The notes beneath the pieces are model-generated. The model worked only from the letters and a program-made list of their open reading frames with translations, searched no databases and was not told where the DNA came from. Positions 33,601 through 43,589 of a stretch of 64,000 nt of DNA are shown piece by piece. Positions within the stretch are counted from its first letter, which is position 1. Each line of letters starts with the position of its first letter. Where the stretch lies: positions 124,001-188,000 of the forward strand of contig JAWNGF010000004.1 in NCBI GenBank assembly GCA_037039685.1, written 5' to 3'. Both the position numbers and the translations under genes were made by a program. This stretch comes from Ceratobasidium sp. AG-K. Lineage: Eukaryota > Basidiomycota > Agaricomycetes > Cantharellales > Ceratobasidiaceae.

Positions 33601-34922
33601 TCGTCGCCAAGGGTTTCCTTCAAGCTCCAGGTGTCGATTATGTTGAGATCTCGTCGCCAGTGGCCGCATCGGACGCATATAGGGTGCTTTTCAGCATCGT
33701 CGCGAGCGAAGACCTCGAGCTCCTTCAGCTCGACATCAAAACGGCGTTCCTACACGGCGTCGTCGAGGAAGAGCTCTACATGGAGCAACCCGAGGGATTT
33801 GCCGAAGGCGATCACGTCTGGCAACTCGTTAAAGCGTTATACGGTCTGAAACAAGCCGCTCGAGCATTCTACCTTCGACTTAAGGAGGTTCTCGAAGCGA
33901 TCGGATTCACGAGAACCGAAAGCGACCACGCCGTATTCATTCAGCGGGATGGCGATAATTTAGCGATAATTTTAGCTCATGTGGACGACATGCTCCTAGC
34001 CGGCAAACCTCTCTCGTTTCTAGAGGAAATCAAGTCGAAAATGCGCGAATCGTTCGACATTGTCGATCTAGGCGAGGCACGCATGTTCGTCGGAGTTGAA
34101 ATCGAGCGCAATCGCGCTGCTGGCACGCTCAAAATTTGTCAAAAACGGTACATTAGCGACATATTAGCTCGATTCAGCATGACCGAGTCCAAGCCATGGG
34201 ATACACCAATGGCAGAGTCACCAAATCTACCCAAACTCGACGCTCCTACTGTCGATCGGACGCTCTATCAACGTGGAGTCGGATCGCTCATGTATGCGAT
34301 GATTTCAACTCGTCCCGACATCGCTTTCGCGACCGGATTGCTTGCCCAACACGCCGCTAATCCTGGCGACGAGCATTGGTCAGCATTCAAACGAGTTCTA
34401 CGGTACCTACAAGGCACAAAAGCACTCGGGATCGTATTCGAACGATCGAAATCGTCAAAGCCGATCGGATATGTCGACTCAGACTACGCTGGCGATCCTA
34501 ATACGAGTCGATCGACTACCGGTTGGATCTTCCAACGAGCCGGAGGAAGCGTCGCTTGGTCATCCCGAAAACAACCAACGATTTCATTGTCAAGTACCGA
34601 GGCTGAATATGTCGCCGCTGCGAGTGCCACCCGCCAATTGATTTGGCTTCGTCAATTTCTTGAAGAACTCGGATTTTTGTCGAAAGGTCCGACAACTTTG
34701 CTTACCGACAATCAATCGAGCATTGCATTGGCCAAGAATCCCGTTAATCATCAAAATACAAAACATATTCGAGTAAAACATCATTTTATTCGAGAGGTGA
34801 TCGCACTTCACGAAGTCGACCTTCAATTTATTCCGACCGAACAACAGGTCGCCGATGCGCTTACTAAACCACTTGGTCGCATCAAATTCCCTGGTTTCGT
34901 TACTGGGATGGGAATGTTTTAA
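30654..34922 (+). CDS. Copia Gag-Pol polyprotein, intact
   Basis: 1422 residues from ATG 30654 (MSPGSVKSEEPEN); an alternative ATG is at 30726 (MASTDAYLSKKTYEIPLL). The frame is also open back into the LTR without ATG. Domains by approximate residue: Gag (UBN2-like, LKDDGSNYSSWKFRQTTVL), CCHC knuckle 271-284 (CDNCAKPGHTKKEC), protease 353 (LLDSGASKHM), integrase HHCC 520-560 and DDE at about 585 (HSDLHGP), 647 (RTDGGGEY), 685 (GVAERA). RT has KARLVAKGFLQAPGVDY and the catalytic AHVDDMLLAG near 1109. RNase H has YVDSDYAGD, SSTEAEYVA, LTDNQSS. Nothing is missing. The enzyme set copies genomic RNA to DNA and integrates it. Confidence 0.97.
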   Translation: MSPGSVKSEEPENPENAVNVTTTTMASTDAYLSKKTYEIPLLKDDGSNYSSWKFRQTTVLRIRGLLKIAYGTETPPEPLTETEKKDSAKVSANKIEIEQWQKRDDDAFAQITLNMEDGAMADVIETTSAHEAWTKVVERWEGKGMQSLSFYYQQFMSAKIEEEEDLSAGFNNIRSIASKMKTLGEAVTDLMLAQVFMNALPPSYAIVSTVIQTSTQTGLITPDMVVKAALAEEERRKTGGGLTAMFAQAPKPKSKKPSDLKGKKKAKGPLCDNCAKPGHTKKECWARGGGAEGTGPHQKRRAAKSTESKTSESSNAPKTESAKVVLTAEEPDDMPSIYAMPAVDNQSARDTWLLDSGASKHMTRNREWFSTYRPLVPPIAVRVGDGNMINATGIGRVQLTLRNGTRKETDMSIDSVLHVPGLHASLMSVKQLAKRGTFVLFGKSEARLLANDGRGPEIGYARELGVELYRLNARVKHAEPTAHVAIVESENLNDEDDLEASEFIAYTASHIARADLHTWHRRLGHINYKYVLDMVRKGVVRGMDIVGSRLPPQSQCEPCLKGKQTRAPFPTSTNRASDVLELLHSDLHGPAAVQAIQGYQYFAVTIDDKSRKIFVHLLKHKNDYANHFKELKPSIENLTGKRIKHLRTDGGGEYASNAFEAWLKSHGIEHQKTEADSSASNGVAERAIRTLNDSQRAMRADADLPDKYWGLAIIHAAYIWNVTPKRSLDGKTPDEIFTGKLPDVSRLRTFGCKAWARVPNDQRTKLQARSIECTYLGFAPNRKAHILIQRSIGRVITSRDVVFDEGGETRQRVIIEDFEDEFPEQVGDQEHQEPTPEIIIEPEPVSRQESDAEPTSNSPIEPEPPAKQPEPPRRSGRATRPPLRYGAEVGAQNETATRTDKPTTESALNALIEHPPDTYAEAMARPDANLWLEAMIEEIKSITEHKVWKPADRPTHKRVIKCRWVYAYKRDVDGEILKYKARLVAKGFLQAPGVDYVEISSPVAASDAYRVLFSIVASEDLELLQLDIKTAFLHGVVEEELYMEQPEGFAEGDHVWQLVKALYGLKQAARAFYLRLKEVLEAIGFTRTESDHAVFIQRDGDNLAIILAHVDDMLLAGKPLSFLEEIKSKMRESFDIVDLGEARMFVGVEIERNRAAGTLKICQKRYISDILARFSMTESKPWDTPMAESPNLPKLDAPTVDRTLYQRGVGSLMYAMISTRPDIAFATGLLAQHAANPGDEHWSAFKRVLRYLQGTKALGIVFERSKSSKPIGYVDSDYAGDPNTSRSTTGWIFQRAGGSVAWSSRKQPTISLSSTEAEYVAAASATRQLIWLRQFLEELGFLSKGPTTLLTDNQSSIALAKNPVNHQNTKHIRVKHHFIREVIALHEVDLQFIPTEQQVADALTKPLGRIKFPGFVTGMGMF

Positions 34923-34961
34923 ATCCTTTCATTTCATTTTTCGCATAATCCTGAGTGGGCG

Positions 34962-35232
34962 TGTTGAATATTCAGTCTTATACGTGTATATATGCGTATC
35001 ACGTGATTGTGTTCCACATGGACACGCGCTTCGGTAAAAATTTTGTCCTCAGTTCTCTACTCTCAAGTAGTACGAGCTGAGGTATAGTTTAGATTTTATC
35101 TTTTATATTCATTTGCTTATATTACCTGTAGTTACATTGATATCCAGGTATATATATGCGCAGTTCTCTACTCTCAAGTAGTACGAGCTGAGTTACATTG
35201 ATATCCAGCCCGACACTGCGCTTATCTCAAAA
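34962..35232 (+). repeat. 3' LTR of the Copia element
   Basis: 271 bp, identical by eye to the 5' LTR. It is preceded by CTGAGTGGGCG, a weak polypurine tract, and followed by the CCCAG duplicate. Confidence 0.96.
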
Positions 35233-35237
35233 CCCAG

Positions 35238-35741
35238 CACCCACCCCATGGGGGAAATGCCACATCATCTATAGAGCACAGGCAGCAGTCTTGACACTGA
35301 CCATAATTGAGGAGTTGTCACACGCTGTAATCGACGAGCAACGATGATGGTTTTGTGCTCTCGTGTGCCTATATGCGTACAAAGAGCAGCTAATCAACTT
35401 GACACTATTTAATCCCATTTTATCTTCCTGGAAGCATACATAAATAGACTATAATGGTTTGCATTCGAGTCAACCCAGTCTGATGTTCAATTAGATGGTG
35501 GTTGTTGGTGTTTGCCACCTAGGCACTTGCGCTCAGAGCGTGAACGTAAATTCGCAATTTGTCAAAACGCATCGTTGGAATTGACCACCTTGTGACAGGA
35601 GACCATTGTATACCACAGCAGGATAGCGGAACTAAGCTCCGCAAAGGGCGTGCTTGAAGCTAAATTTGATCGCTACTCGACTATTCTCTCCACCATCGTA
35701 ACCTATACGACTCTGGCACTCTGTCCCAAGCGATCCATGTT
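35238..35741. other. Intergenic, nothing recognised
   Basis: Flank of the Copia insertion. No ORF or RNA feature that I can support; it may contain the promoter of the F-box-like remnant downstream. Confidence 0.4.
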
Positions 35742-36143
35742 GTGATTTCCCCCGAGCTAAAAGCAATATCTGCGGACGAAACAAAGCTCCAACAAACCAA
35801 AGCTATAGTATCTCGAACCCGAGACTCAGACTGTCTCTTTGCACTGATCAACGTCCTCTCATCTGATATCTTGACTCGAATCTTTGAGCTGCTCGTTGAC
35901 GTGCAACCGCGTTACTGCACCATTGCGAGCAGAAATGACATGCTAGACATTGTTTTCAGGCACCCCTATGTTTCGACTCATGTATGCAATCTCCCGAATT
36001 CAGGTTTTCAGTGGCTTGCGCTCACGAGACGTTATGAGAACTCGGGGGACCAGCGAGAAAAGTCCCCGAATCCGGAAGCGTCACGAGCCCGACGAGATTT
36101 TGGAATTTCTGTAGAAAACACACAAAGTTCAACAAAAACTTAG
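35742..36143 (+). pseudogene. F-box-like N-terminal fragment
   Basis: The frame reads KLQQTKAIVSRTRDSD then INVLSSDILTRIFELLVDVQ, the pattern of an agaricomycete F-box gene start (alpha-helix, then LP.EIL..IFEL). After FRHPYVSTHVC the homology fades and the frame ends without the leucine-rich half. The frame is open upstream (DSGTLSQAIHVVISPEL) but lacks a clear ATG. Best read as a truncated gene at the edge of the duplicated zone. Confidence 0.5.
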
Positions 36144-36256
36144 ATTCACTTCGAATTGCTCTATCTGACAGGATACGGAACCACAGGGCAAACTAAAAAG
36201 TTAGAACAAAACAAAAACAAGAAGCAAACCACGCTCCGGGTCTGTAGACCCGAAGC

Positions 36257-37800
36257 TTACTTCATTACCGCCGCCTCCCTCGCCAACCGTTCCTTCCGTG
36301 CGGCCCTGCGCGCCTGCACCTTGACCCCACCTCGGATCTTTTTCCGCCGGGGTTGGTTAGTGTTCGACTCGTCCTCGGGCACCGGCACGGGCTCTTGTGC
36401 CTCGCGCTCGGCCTGTTCGAGTACTTGGCGCCGGGCTTCAGAGCGCGCAAACCGACGCTCTTCCGTTAACCCAGTCTAGGAAGTACATGTGAGCGATGTG
36501 GTCAACATTTAGGAATGAGCGCGAACCTGCATTGCCGGCGGCTGGTAAACCGAACGGCCGGGCCGAACGCGTGGTCGCCTCGAAGCAGTAGCCGGAGCCT
36601 ACCAAATCAAATCAGTCCCTGAAGAGGAAACAAACCAATCGACTCACCGATTGACTCTGATCGGGGTACCACTCGATCGCGAGTCTTGTGCGGGGCGGAA
36701 CCAAGTCCGTGGGCGAGAGGGTTCTCAACGTCATCGATGTGAGCACATCCTCCCGTGTAAGTGTACGAGGGCCTGTACCGGTGTCAACCACTGTACTTGA
36801 GAAAAATAAAAATAAAAAGCGTACCCGAGTATAAACCGATGAACAAATAGGCACCCCGCTCGCTGGTGTGGTACCATTCGATCATGAGCGGGGCAGGTTG
36901 ACCACCCATGAGAACCTCGGCGACTTCGATGACTTCGGACTTGACCTCGGATTCGGACTCCTCGAGTTGATCAGGTCGAGCGGCAACCAGCCAGCTACCA
37001 AACCATAACAAGCCCAAGATATTTCCGTTCCGGAGGTCCTCCTCCTCGATCGAGATCCGAATAAACCATTTAAGCCGGCGGTACCACACTCGCGTCGACC
37101 TGACCAATTTCCTCCACCTTGGCTTAGCCAAGTCCAGTAGCTTATATCCCAATTTAACCGTGCTCGAGTCCACGACAGCCTGGACGAGGTCGTCGCGCAA
37201 GACCATACCCACCCCATTTCCAGGCCTGTCAGCTGGAACGGCGCCTTGACGCCAGTTCCGAGGCCGAGGCCGAGGGGTAGGCGTTGTCCTTGTTGCGGGC
37301 GTGGTGATTGGTAGAGTACGGGCTGCGGGAGGTGGGAGCAGAATGTGGGAACCGAGGACCCGTCCGCCAGTCACTGCTTGGTCCCGATGTGAGGTGCATC
37401 GGGAGACAGCGTGATCAAGGGACAGTCCATCGGCTAGGATGTAATAGGCATAGCATCGGGCGAGGGAGACCGGGTAGCGGGGACGAAGGGTAGAGCGACG
37501 GACTGAAGCCGCGTTAGCTAGGGGAGGGGAGGCGGGTGCAAGCGGGACTTACGACGGGCAAACTGTGGGGAACGGGTGACCGAATGGGGAGTATGAGCGA
37601 GGAGAGGGGGTAGGGGCCAGCCGGAGGGGACGGGGTTATGAGGGATCCTTTGGATGACACGGCTCGAAGAGCGAGCATCTGGACAAGTTCTACAATTGAG
37701 TTAGCCAGAGTGTGCGGTGTCAGTTGAGTACTTACGAACAACTACACGAGGGTGACCTCGTGAAGAATAAGCATAAGATGGCTATCATAAGCCACCTCAT
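36257..37800 (-). CDS. Gene X, unknown protein, six exons, intact
   Basis: Exons 37800..37736, 37689..37553, 37502..36825, 36790..36648, 36598..36527 and 36475..36257 join in frame to 437 residues; introns are 34-51 bp. It begins with a hydrophobic signal-like helix (MRWLMIAILCLFFTRSPSCS). The middle has YAYYILADGLSLDHAVSRC and VRSTRVWYRRLKWFIRISIE-type text (read KLVRSTRVWYRRLKWF) with a possible membrane segment GNILGLLWFGSWLVAA. The C-terminal end is basic (ARSEARRQVLEQAEREAQEP, RRKKIRGGVKVQARRAARKE). I recognise no family. A broken paralogue lies at 43590..45060. The gene points away from a YIF1 fragment across a repeated intergenic module. Confidence 0.6.
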
Positions 37801-37893
37801 GGAGGTTGGAGACGACATAGTAGCAATACTGGCAGTTGGTTTCGCAGTGAGCAGGAACGACAAAGTTTGAAGCTGAGAATGGGGTTCCGCTTG

Positions 37894-37913
37894 CCCCCCC
37901 CCCCCCCCCCCCC
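37894..37913. repeat. C20 homopolymer
   Basis: Twenty consecutive C on the plus strand, just upstream of gene X. A 9-C run sits inside the paralogue (44512..44520) and a 48-G run in a YIF1 copy (42546..42593). Confidence 0.9.
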
Positions 37914-37914
37914 A

Positions 37915-38420
37915 AGTTATATATCCCACATTCTCCTATTCCTGCCGACTTGCCGACTCGATGCCCTGAATGTGTGTTCAGCTCAAGACAGGAGAATGGG
38001 TACGAGATTCCGATTCTGGCCGAGACCGCATATAGGGGTGAAAGGGTGTTTCCGTCTAACCATCCACAGTGCATTCCACGAGACAGGCGGTCCGTTGTGG
38101 GGTAATAATGCGCCGAGCTAGATCAATGGGGGTGGAAGGTGCAGCAAAATCGACCAAATGTCCATGGAGGGACAAAGTTAGGCGGGGCGGGCTCGGGCGT
38201 TGGCCGACAGAGGCAAGGTGCGAAGCCATGTCACGTGGGGGAAGATCCTCCTATGTCCGGAACAGTATATCCCGCGCGTTTCAATGCGTTATAAGAGGTT
38301 TTGGGGTTGAGGTGTGCGCTAAATCAAGCGCAGAACGCGTCATTTTTTCATCTGCGAGTTGAATGAGATATGTACACAATGTAGCCAGCGTTGGACAAGC
38401 ATAATCAAGTACAAGCTAGC
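37915..38420. repeat. Intergenic module, copy 1
   Basis: Repeated promoter-like unit. Shared words in order: TATATATCCCACAT..CTCCTATT, CTGCCGACTTGCCGACTCGA, CATATAGGGGTG(A/C)AAG, TATCCCGCGCGTTTC, and AGCTTACCTCGATGT near 38419-38433. The same order recurs at 41285, 45160 and, split by Gy4, at 53490/60682. The CTTACCTCGATG word would be a 5' splice site on the minus strand, perhaps of an untranslated exon of gene X. Confidence 0.7.
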
Positions 38421-38689
38421 TTACCTCGATGTAATCACCTTAATGATTTGTTCCATGTACTACTGGACAGATGTCAAATAAATCACCGATGCGAGGTCCA
38501 TGTGGCGGCACCGGTGCTCCAGGATGGGACGCGATCCCAAGGTGAATTTTTGTTGGCAGAGGTTATGACAACTAAGTAAATATAAAATAGCTATTCAAGT
38601 AGACCTTAAATCGGCCTCGCCATCGAGAACCCTCGGAATCGGCAGTCCTCCGGCAGAACGCGTCTGTCTTCGAGACGGGCCGTGGTCGG

Positions 38690-38920
38690 GACATAGTCCA
38701 TGTTCGGTGAGTGACCAACCATTCGATCACTTATTTCCAACCCACACGTGATCTCCGCCAACCGCACCATGACTATTATCCACATCCTAACATGTGCTAT
38801 CCTCCCCCTCTCCTCAGAACGAGCTCTCGGTCACTCTTTCACGCAGGAGGCTTCCCGGAGACCCGGATCTCCCGGCGGTTATCCACCCATATACTTGCCA
38901 AACGGTCATCATGTCGGCAT
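38690..38920 (+). pseudogene. YIF1 5' fragment, copy 1, strongly decayed
   Basis: Aligns with the 5' flank and first codons of the intact YIF1 (61250..61480). Shared words: AGTCCATGTTCGG, CACGTGA(T/C)CTC, CGCCAACCGCACCATGACTA versus CGCTAACCACCATGTCCTA, and AGACCCGGATCTCCCGGCGG versus ACACCCGGATCGCCCAGTGG. The reading frame is lost after a few codons. No later YIF1 exons follow. Confidence 0.6.
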
Positions 38921-39474
38921 TCAATGCAGTAATGAATTCCTCATCGTAACCATAAAATCGGATTGCGCGTCCCTTTTGATCCCTGAGACCTCGAAATGAT
39001 AGCAAGCAAAGTCCCGGCGACCGTCTTGACAGAATACGACTACTTCTAGCAAATGTATATTTCCTGATATGCACCCACCAACGTTGTGTCTATCCCTCGC
39101 TTGTTGTGTATTACTAGCGGCTCCGACTCCTTTGTACCATCGCCCCCCTCTACTCATCATGAGTCTCTTGCTTCCCTTCCCCACAGGCGCACTATAAATG
39201 CTCCGTGTCGAGTTCCTTACCTGTATATATGATTATACACCAATACTGAACTAGAGCAATAGCATGCGGCTGTGCAACCATATATTGCATGGGGTGATCG
39301 GCCACTATGGTATTGTGCTGGCTTGGGCGTATCAGAAACCCTGGTATGAAATGGAGCTGACTTGTTGGCCGGGTGATCAGTCTGAGCGACAGTAAGCATC
39401 ACTTCTGCCCGTAGCTCGTAAGGGACTGTATTCAATATACAGGCTAACTAGCGACATTGCAGGGTTGAGTACAC
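38921..39474. other. Intergenic, nothing recognised
   Basis: Short minus-strand frames overlap without family features. Downstream flank of the GST gene. Confidence 0.4.
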
Positions 39475-40310
39475 CTAGTTGAGGGCCTTCCAGGATGGGC
39501 GCGAGCTGATATCCTCCCACCATTTCTTCACGTTGGGTCGGGTTTCAATGAACTTTTCATCAAACCCGTTGAGGTGTCCCCCATAAGGAAGATGGAAGAG
39601 ATCTGCGAGTGTGAAGTTCTGTGATGGTATTGAGCATACGGTATTGGTGGAGCTAATCTTAACTCACGTCTCCGGCAAGGTATTTTTGCTTGGACAGGAT
39701 AATCTCGTATGCGTCGAGCTTGGCGTTCAAGAGCCCAGCAAGCCTATTGACGACGTGCTCGTTGGGTTGTCCACCCATCCTCCTTTACGGGTAGCTTAGC
39801 TATCGAATATATCTCAAAGCGACAGACGTACGGAGTGATGACACGCTCAAACGTAAGACCGGCGGCGGGAGGGTCAAATGCAGAGTACTCGACGCTAGCC
39901 GCTTGCTCAAACAACCCATACGCCTTGAGATCAGTGGGGCTAGGAAGCAGACCCGAGTCCTTGCCATACTTGGCGGTCAGGTAGCGGCAGATGGCACGGG
40001 ATTCGTATAGTTGAGTGCCGTCCTCGTCCTGGTGGTGATGAATACTGAGAAGACATCCCAGCGATAACTAGCAAACATACCACCATGACCGGAATCGCGC
40101 CGAATGGCTGCTTGGTCTTGATGTACTCGGGATCCTTGTGCTCTCGCTTGGTGAAATCAATGAAGTTGATTTTGTAGTCGACGCCAATCTCCTTGCAGGT
40201 GACCAGGACGCGCTTGGTGCATGTCGACAACGGGTTCTGAGCCATTGTAAGCTACAAATAATCCTTGCAATACACCGTAGACTCACTCCGTAGATCTGGA
40301 CGGTAGGCAT
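39475..40310 (-). CDS. Glutathione S-transferase, phi-like
   Basis: Exons 40310..40287, 40251..40081, 40028..39832, 39782..39668 and 39618..39475; phases fit and give 216 residues. The N-terminal thioredoxin fold has NPLSTCTKRVLVTCKEIGVD, DFTKREHKDPEYIKTKQPFG, the cis-Pro (GAIPVMV) and the glutathione-binding ESRAICRYLTAKYG. The helical domain reads FEQAASVEYSAFDPPAAGLT and ends NVKKWWEDISSRPSWKALN. The STCTKRVL start with Ser/Cys candidates, FID(F) and H-K spacing resemble phi-class GSTs of plants and basidiomycetes. Likely role: conjugating glutathione to electrophiles in the cytosol. The first intron is only 35 bp. Confidence 0.9.
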
Positions 40311-41284
40311 GATGAGTATGAAGAATTTAGTTGAGGCGAGTGATTGATTGCGGAGATGAGATGCAGTAGTAGGATGGATGTCTCTCTTTTTGTAGGCAGT
40401 AAGGGAGTTCAGGCGGTTTTGACTTCGTCATTGCACTGACGTTCCTCGAGAGACTATTACTGTGCAGCTGACTGATTAACAGTCAGCGTTTTCAGATGAA
40501 CCACCGGAAACCCGCACCATCATCGGCTTCCAGGGTTGCGACCTGCTGCAATGTGACTGGGTGGTCAGCTGGCTACGATGAATGCCAGGAATGTCCTTTC
40601 CGAGGTAGGGTTATTTGCCGCATCGGGCGTGTATGACTCAAAGACGCAGACGTACATTACATGTGCCCCATCTATCCAGCTTGACGGAAGGTCCTCAAGG
40701 TTAGGTTTCTCAGGGCCGTCTAGTACTCGTGATTCCACAAAAGGAACAGCTGCGCTTGATGAAGGCAAGTCATGCCAAGTTGATGGATGACTAATCAGGC
40801 ACTTATACTATTTTGAGCGATTTGCTAAGAGCAACTGTGGCCGAGCGCAGAACCGCAGGTATATTTAGTTCATACACAGCGCGGAGAGCATACATCGGCC
40901 GCCCAATGGGCAGACCCATGCGCTCACTAAGCTCGATTCCTAGCACACGGGGTGCGTGTAAGCTCGGAGAGTGGTGCTGACACTTTGAGTTTCGTTAAGT
41001 TCATCGATAGTTTAACCGTGGAACTTGGTCGTGGAAATCATAACAGGATCACACATGGAAAACACATTTCTAAAACTCCAAACGTAATTGATCTCTGGTC
41101 AAGACATCCTTACTAAGTACGTGTATTCACTCCCTGGAACCAATCGACTGACAGTACGCTTGACAGTCGCACGAAGGCAACCTGGCGAAAAACATACACA
41201 AAATGGTTATGAGAAGCCGCCTTGTCTGGGTGGAAGTTGACATTGCATTAAGCTTGATAGGCGTTCCGCGGGGTGAGAGCAACG
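40311..41284. other. Intergenic, no supported gene
   Basis: A minus-strand frame 40565..40768 and its plus-strand shadow have no family match I can name. The segment contains the GST promoter side. Confidence 0.4.
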
Positions 41285-41745
41285 ACGTGAAAGTGGGGAG
41301 CGTGTCACCTTTCCTCGAGGTTATATATTCTAAAATCTCCTATTTTGCTGCTTTGCTGAGTCAAATTCTAGAATATCTATTCAACTTGAGACGGGAGGGG
41401 TCGGCACGAGAGGACGACGCTGGCAAGACTGCATATAGGGGCGCAAGAGTACTCCCGTCCGAATGTCCAGCGTTTATTCGACGACACAAGTGGCTCGTCG
41501 GCGAACAGTAAAGCGCGGTGAAACAGATTAATATTGTGGAAATCTGCATCAAAATTGGTGGAATGTTCGTCGAGGCGCATGGTTGCGGCGGGGGCGAAGT
41601 TGTATCGCGTGTGAGCAAGATCCTCCTATGTCCAGTACGGGATATCCCGCGTGTTTCCGTGCACGGGGAGACAGTGAGGAGTAGATTTATTTTTTGAATG
41701 GGGTGGTAAACGCGTGTATCCCACACACCGAAAGAACGGATGAAT
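41285..41745. repeat. Intergenic module, copy 2
   Basis: Shares with 53490..53735 the run of words GGGAGCGTGTCACCTTTCCTC/GAGTATCTCACCTTTCCTC, CTAGAATAT(C/T)TATTC, GACTGCATATAGGGGCGCAAG and AGTACTCCCGTCCGAA. It then has TATCCCGCGTGTTTC like the other modules. Followed by the YIF1 copy at 42155. Confidence 0.7.
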
Positions 41746-42154
41746 CTGGCTCAGCCGGCGCTGCCTGGGTATCACCTGAACACAAGTTAACTCACCGCTC
41801 TTTGTGAACTCCCTTATCGATTACGTTAGGCTTGTTTGTATGGCTGTTGGGACCAGTAGCTGATGCGAGGGCTCATGCGACAGCACAGGTTGTACAGTAC
41901 AGTGCGGGACTGTGAGCACCAAGGCGGATATTCGGTGGTGCAGGTAATGAGTCAACAGAGAAGAGTTGTTCATGTAGGAATGGTTCCGACGCCAAAAACT
42001 TAGAATACTCAATATGAGCGGTTCTCCGGCAAGTAATTACGCTCGTTCCTGGGGCAGTTGAGGTCGAGACAAAGTCCATGTTCGGCGAATAACAATCATG
42101 AGATAACCATTTCCACTCTCTCACGTGACCTCGACTTCCGCGTCGCTAACCACC

Positions 42155-42545
42155 ATGTCCTACTACCCCCAACCCAGTACATCTCACTCTCCTCCACCCC
42201 TGCAGCATCCAATTCCGACCCACCCTCCAACGGCACCTCCCAAGTCTCCGGCGACACCCGGGTCGCCCAGTGGTCGTATGCGATTTACGTCGAATCCCGC
42301 TTCACCAGGTCAACGATACGCACAAGCAGGTGTCTTATAGCAGGTGGAGGACGGGAGAAGGAAGAGGAGGCAGGACCCTGAGGACCACCTACTCCACTGA
42401 CCGGGATATAGCGGAGGACAGTATGCACAACCTCAGTGGCAGAGCTTTGGGGCTGTTCCAGCTGGAGTAGGCGCTGTCCCAGTGCCAGGCACCGGACCTC
42501 CACCTCATCCGCAGGTTGCGCCAGGGTTCTTGTTTCTGGCTGCGT

Positions 42546-42594
<49 letters not shown>

Positions 42595-42660
42595 GTGATG
42601 CAATGGTTTAGATGGGATGCAGCGCCATGTCTGCCATTCAGGATCACATGAGGATAAACG
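42155..42660 (+). pseudogene. YIF1 exon 1 duplicate, broken
   Basis: Starts at the same ATG as intact YIF1 (MSYYPQPSTSHSPPPLQHPI) and follows exon 1 closely, including the upstream AGTCCATGTTCGGCGAATAA. About 71 bp of purine-rich DNA replaces the short GCGCCCAG segment after CACAAGCAG (near 42330), shifting the frame. Homology resumes at CCGGGATATAGCGGAGGACA and runs to a 48-G tract that grows out of the TGGGG of exon 1. No exon 2 follows. Confidence 0.85.
42546..42593 (+). repeat. G48 homopolymer
   Basis: Forty-eight consecutive G inside the YIF1 duplicate. The length itself may be an assembly or sequencing artefact. Confidence 0.85.
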
Positions 42661-43580
42661 TGAGTAATCCAGGTATCCTGGTTGACCGCGGAATCCAAGG
42701 CTAATTATACTTTCTAGAGGTTTTGTACCCACCGATAAGGTACGACTGATCGAACCGATTGGTTTGGCTCAATCGGCACCCTCTAGCACAGCCCGATCTT
42801 TGACCAACCATTGTCCTGATCCGGTCCCTTCCATCCATGACCTCGATTAACGCTTTTACCTAGAATGCACGCAAGATCTAGATTAACAAACTACCGGCTC
42901 GACCTGGAGCCTACACAAGCCGACTTGTGGTTGTGGGATCCTCCCTCGCCTTGGACATGGTTGCGCAGTTCAAAGCTGCCAGTGTTGAGACGCCGCGCGA
43001 CCCACGTCAACACAATGTTTGCTCACGGTACTCTTGGACACGCCAGGGACGAGCGCGAGACCGCCTTGTACCCACTTCTCCTACATTGTAGTTATCACTC
43101 CAACTTTTCCATTTTTATGGCAAACCTCAATCGCGTGTGACGCCCCACTGTCCAACACTCGAGGCAAATGGATTCCGCGAAAGGACTATACTGCCTTGTC
43201 AATAGTGAGAGGCTGAGCCCACGTAATCCCCTAGTCAAGTGGAAACAAGTTCGCAAACCGGGATTGAAACTAGGATTCGACTCCTAGTCAACACTGTGCG
43301 AAACGTAGTGCCTGCAGTAAGTTATTTCTGAATATACCAAGCTCTCAAATGATACGCCAGCAATACCAGAAACAATTTGAAACGAACAGGCATCACGTAA
43401 TTGCCATTAAGACTGAGGTGGCACTGAATCCTGGTCATAGCTTACCATACTGATCATCGATTCACAACACAAAAGTACAATTACAACTTGTTTCCACCGC
43501 CGAATCCCCTTACATGGTACGCGGCCACATGATAATTTAGAAAAGTCGGAACATAATGAAAACAAAAACAAACCACGCTT
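42661..43580. other. Spacer between duplicated units
   Basis: No convincing ORF. A short plus frame at 42865..43140 has no recognisable features. Confidence 0.4.
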
Positions 43581-43589
43581 CGAGTCTGC

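Larger units (their letters stand above)
30379..35232 (+). mobile_element. Intact Ty1/Copia retrotransposon
   Basis: 4854 bp: 271-bp LTR, one uninterrupted Gag-Pol ORF, 271-bp LTR. The two LTRs look identical base for base. Flanks are CCCAG (30374..30378) and CCCAG (35233..35237). Order protease-integrase-RT-RNase H defines Copia. All catalytic motifs are present, so it is likely young and possibly active. Confidence 0.97.

Noticed and set aside
36156..36479. Plus-strand ORF in the gene X region
   Set aside because: Overlaps the last exon of gene X on the other strand, whose splice phases all agree.
38391..38579. Plus ORF in module copy 1
   Set aside because: The frame is not kept in the other module copies, so it is non-coding repeat sequence.
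43220..43330. tRNA-like hairpin text between duplicated units
   Set aside because: No cloverleaf with proper acceptor stem or T-loop box could be drawn.
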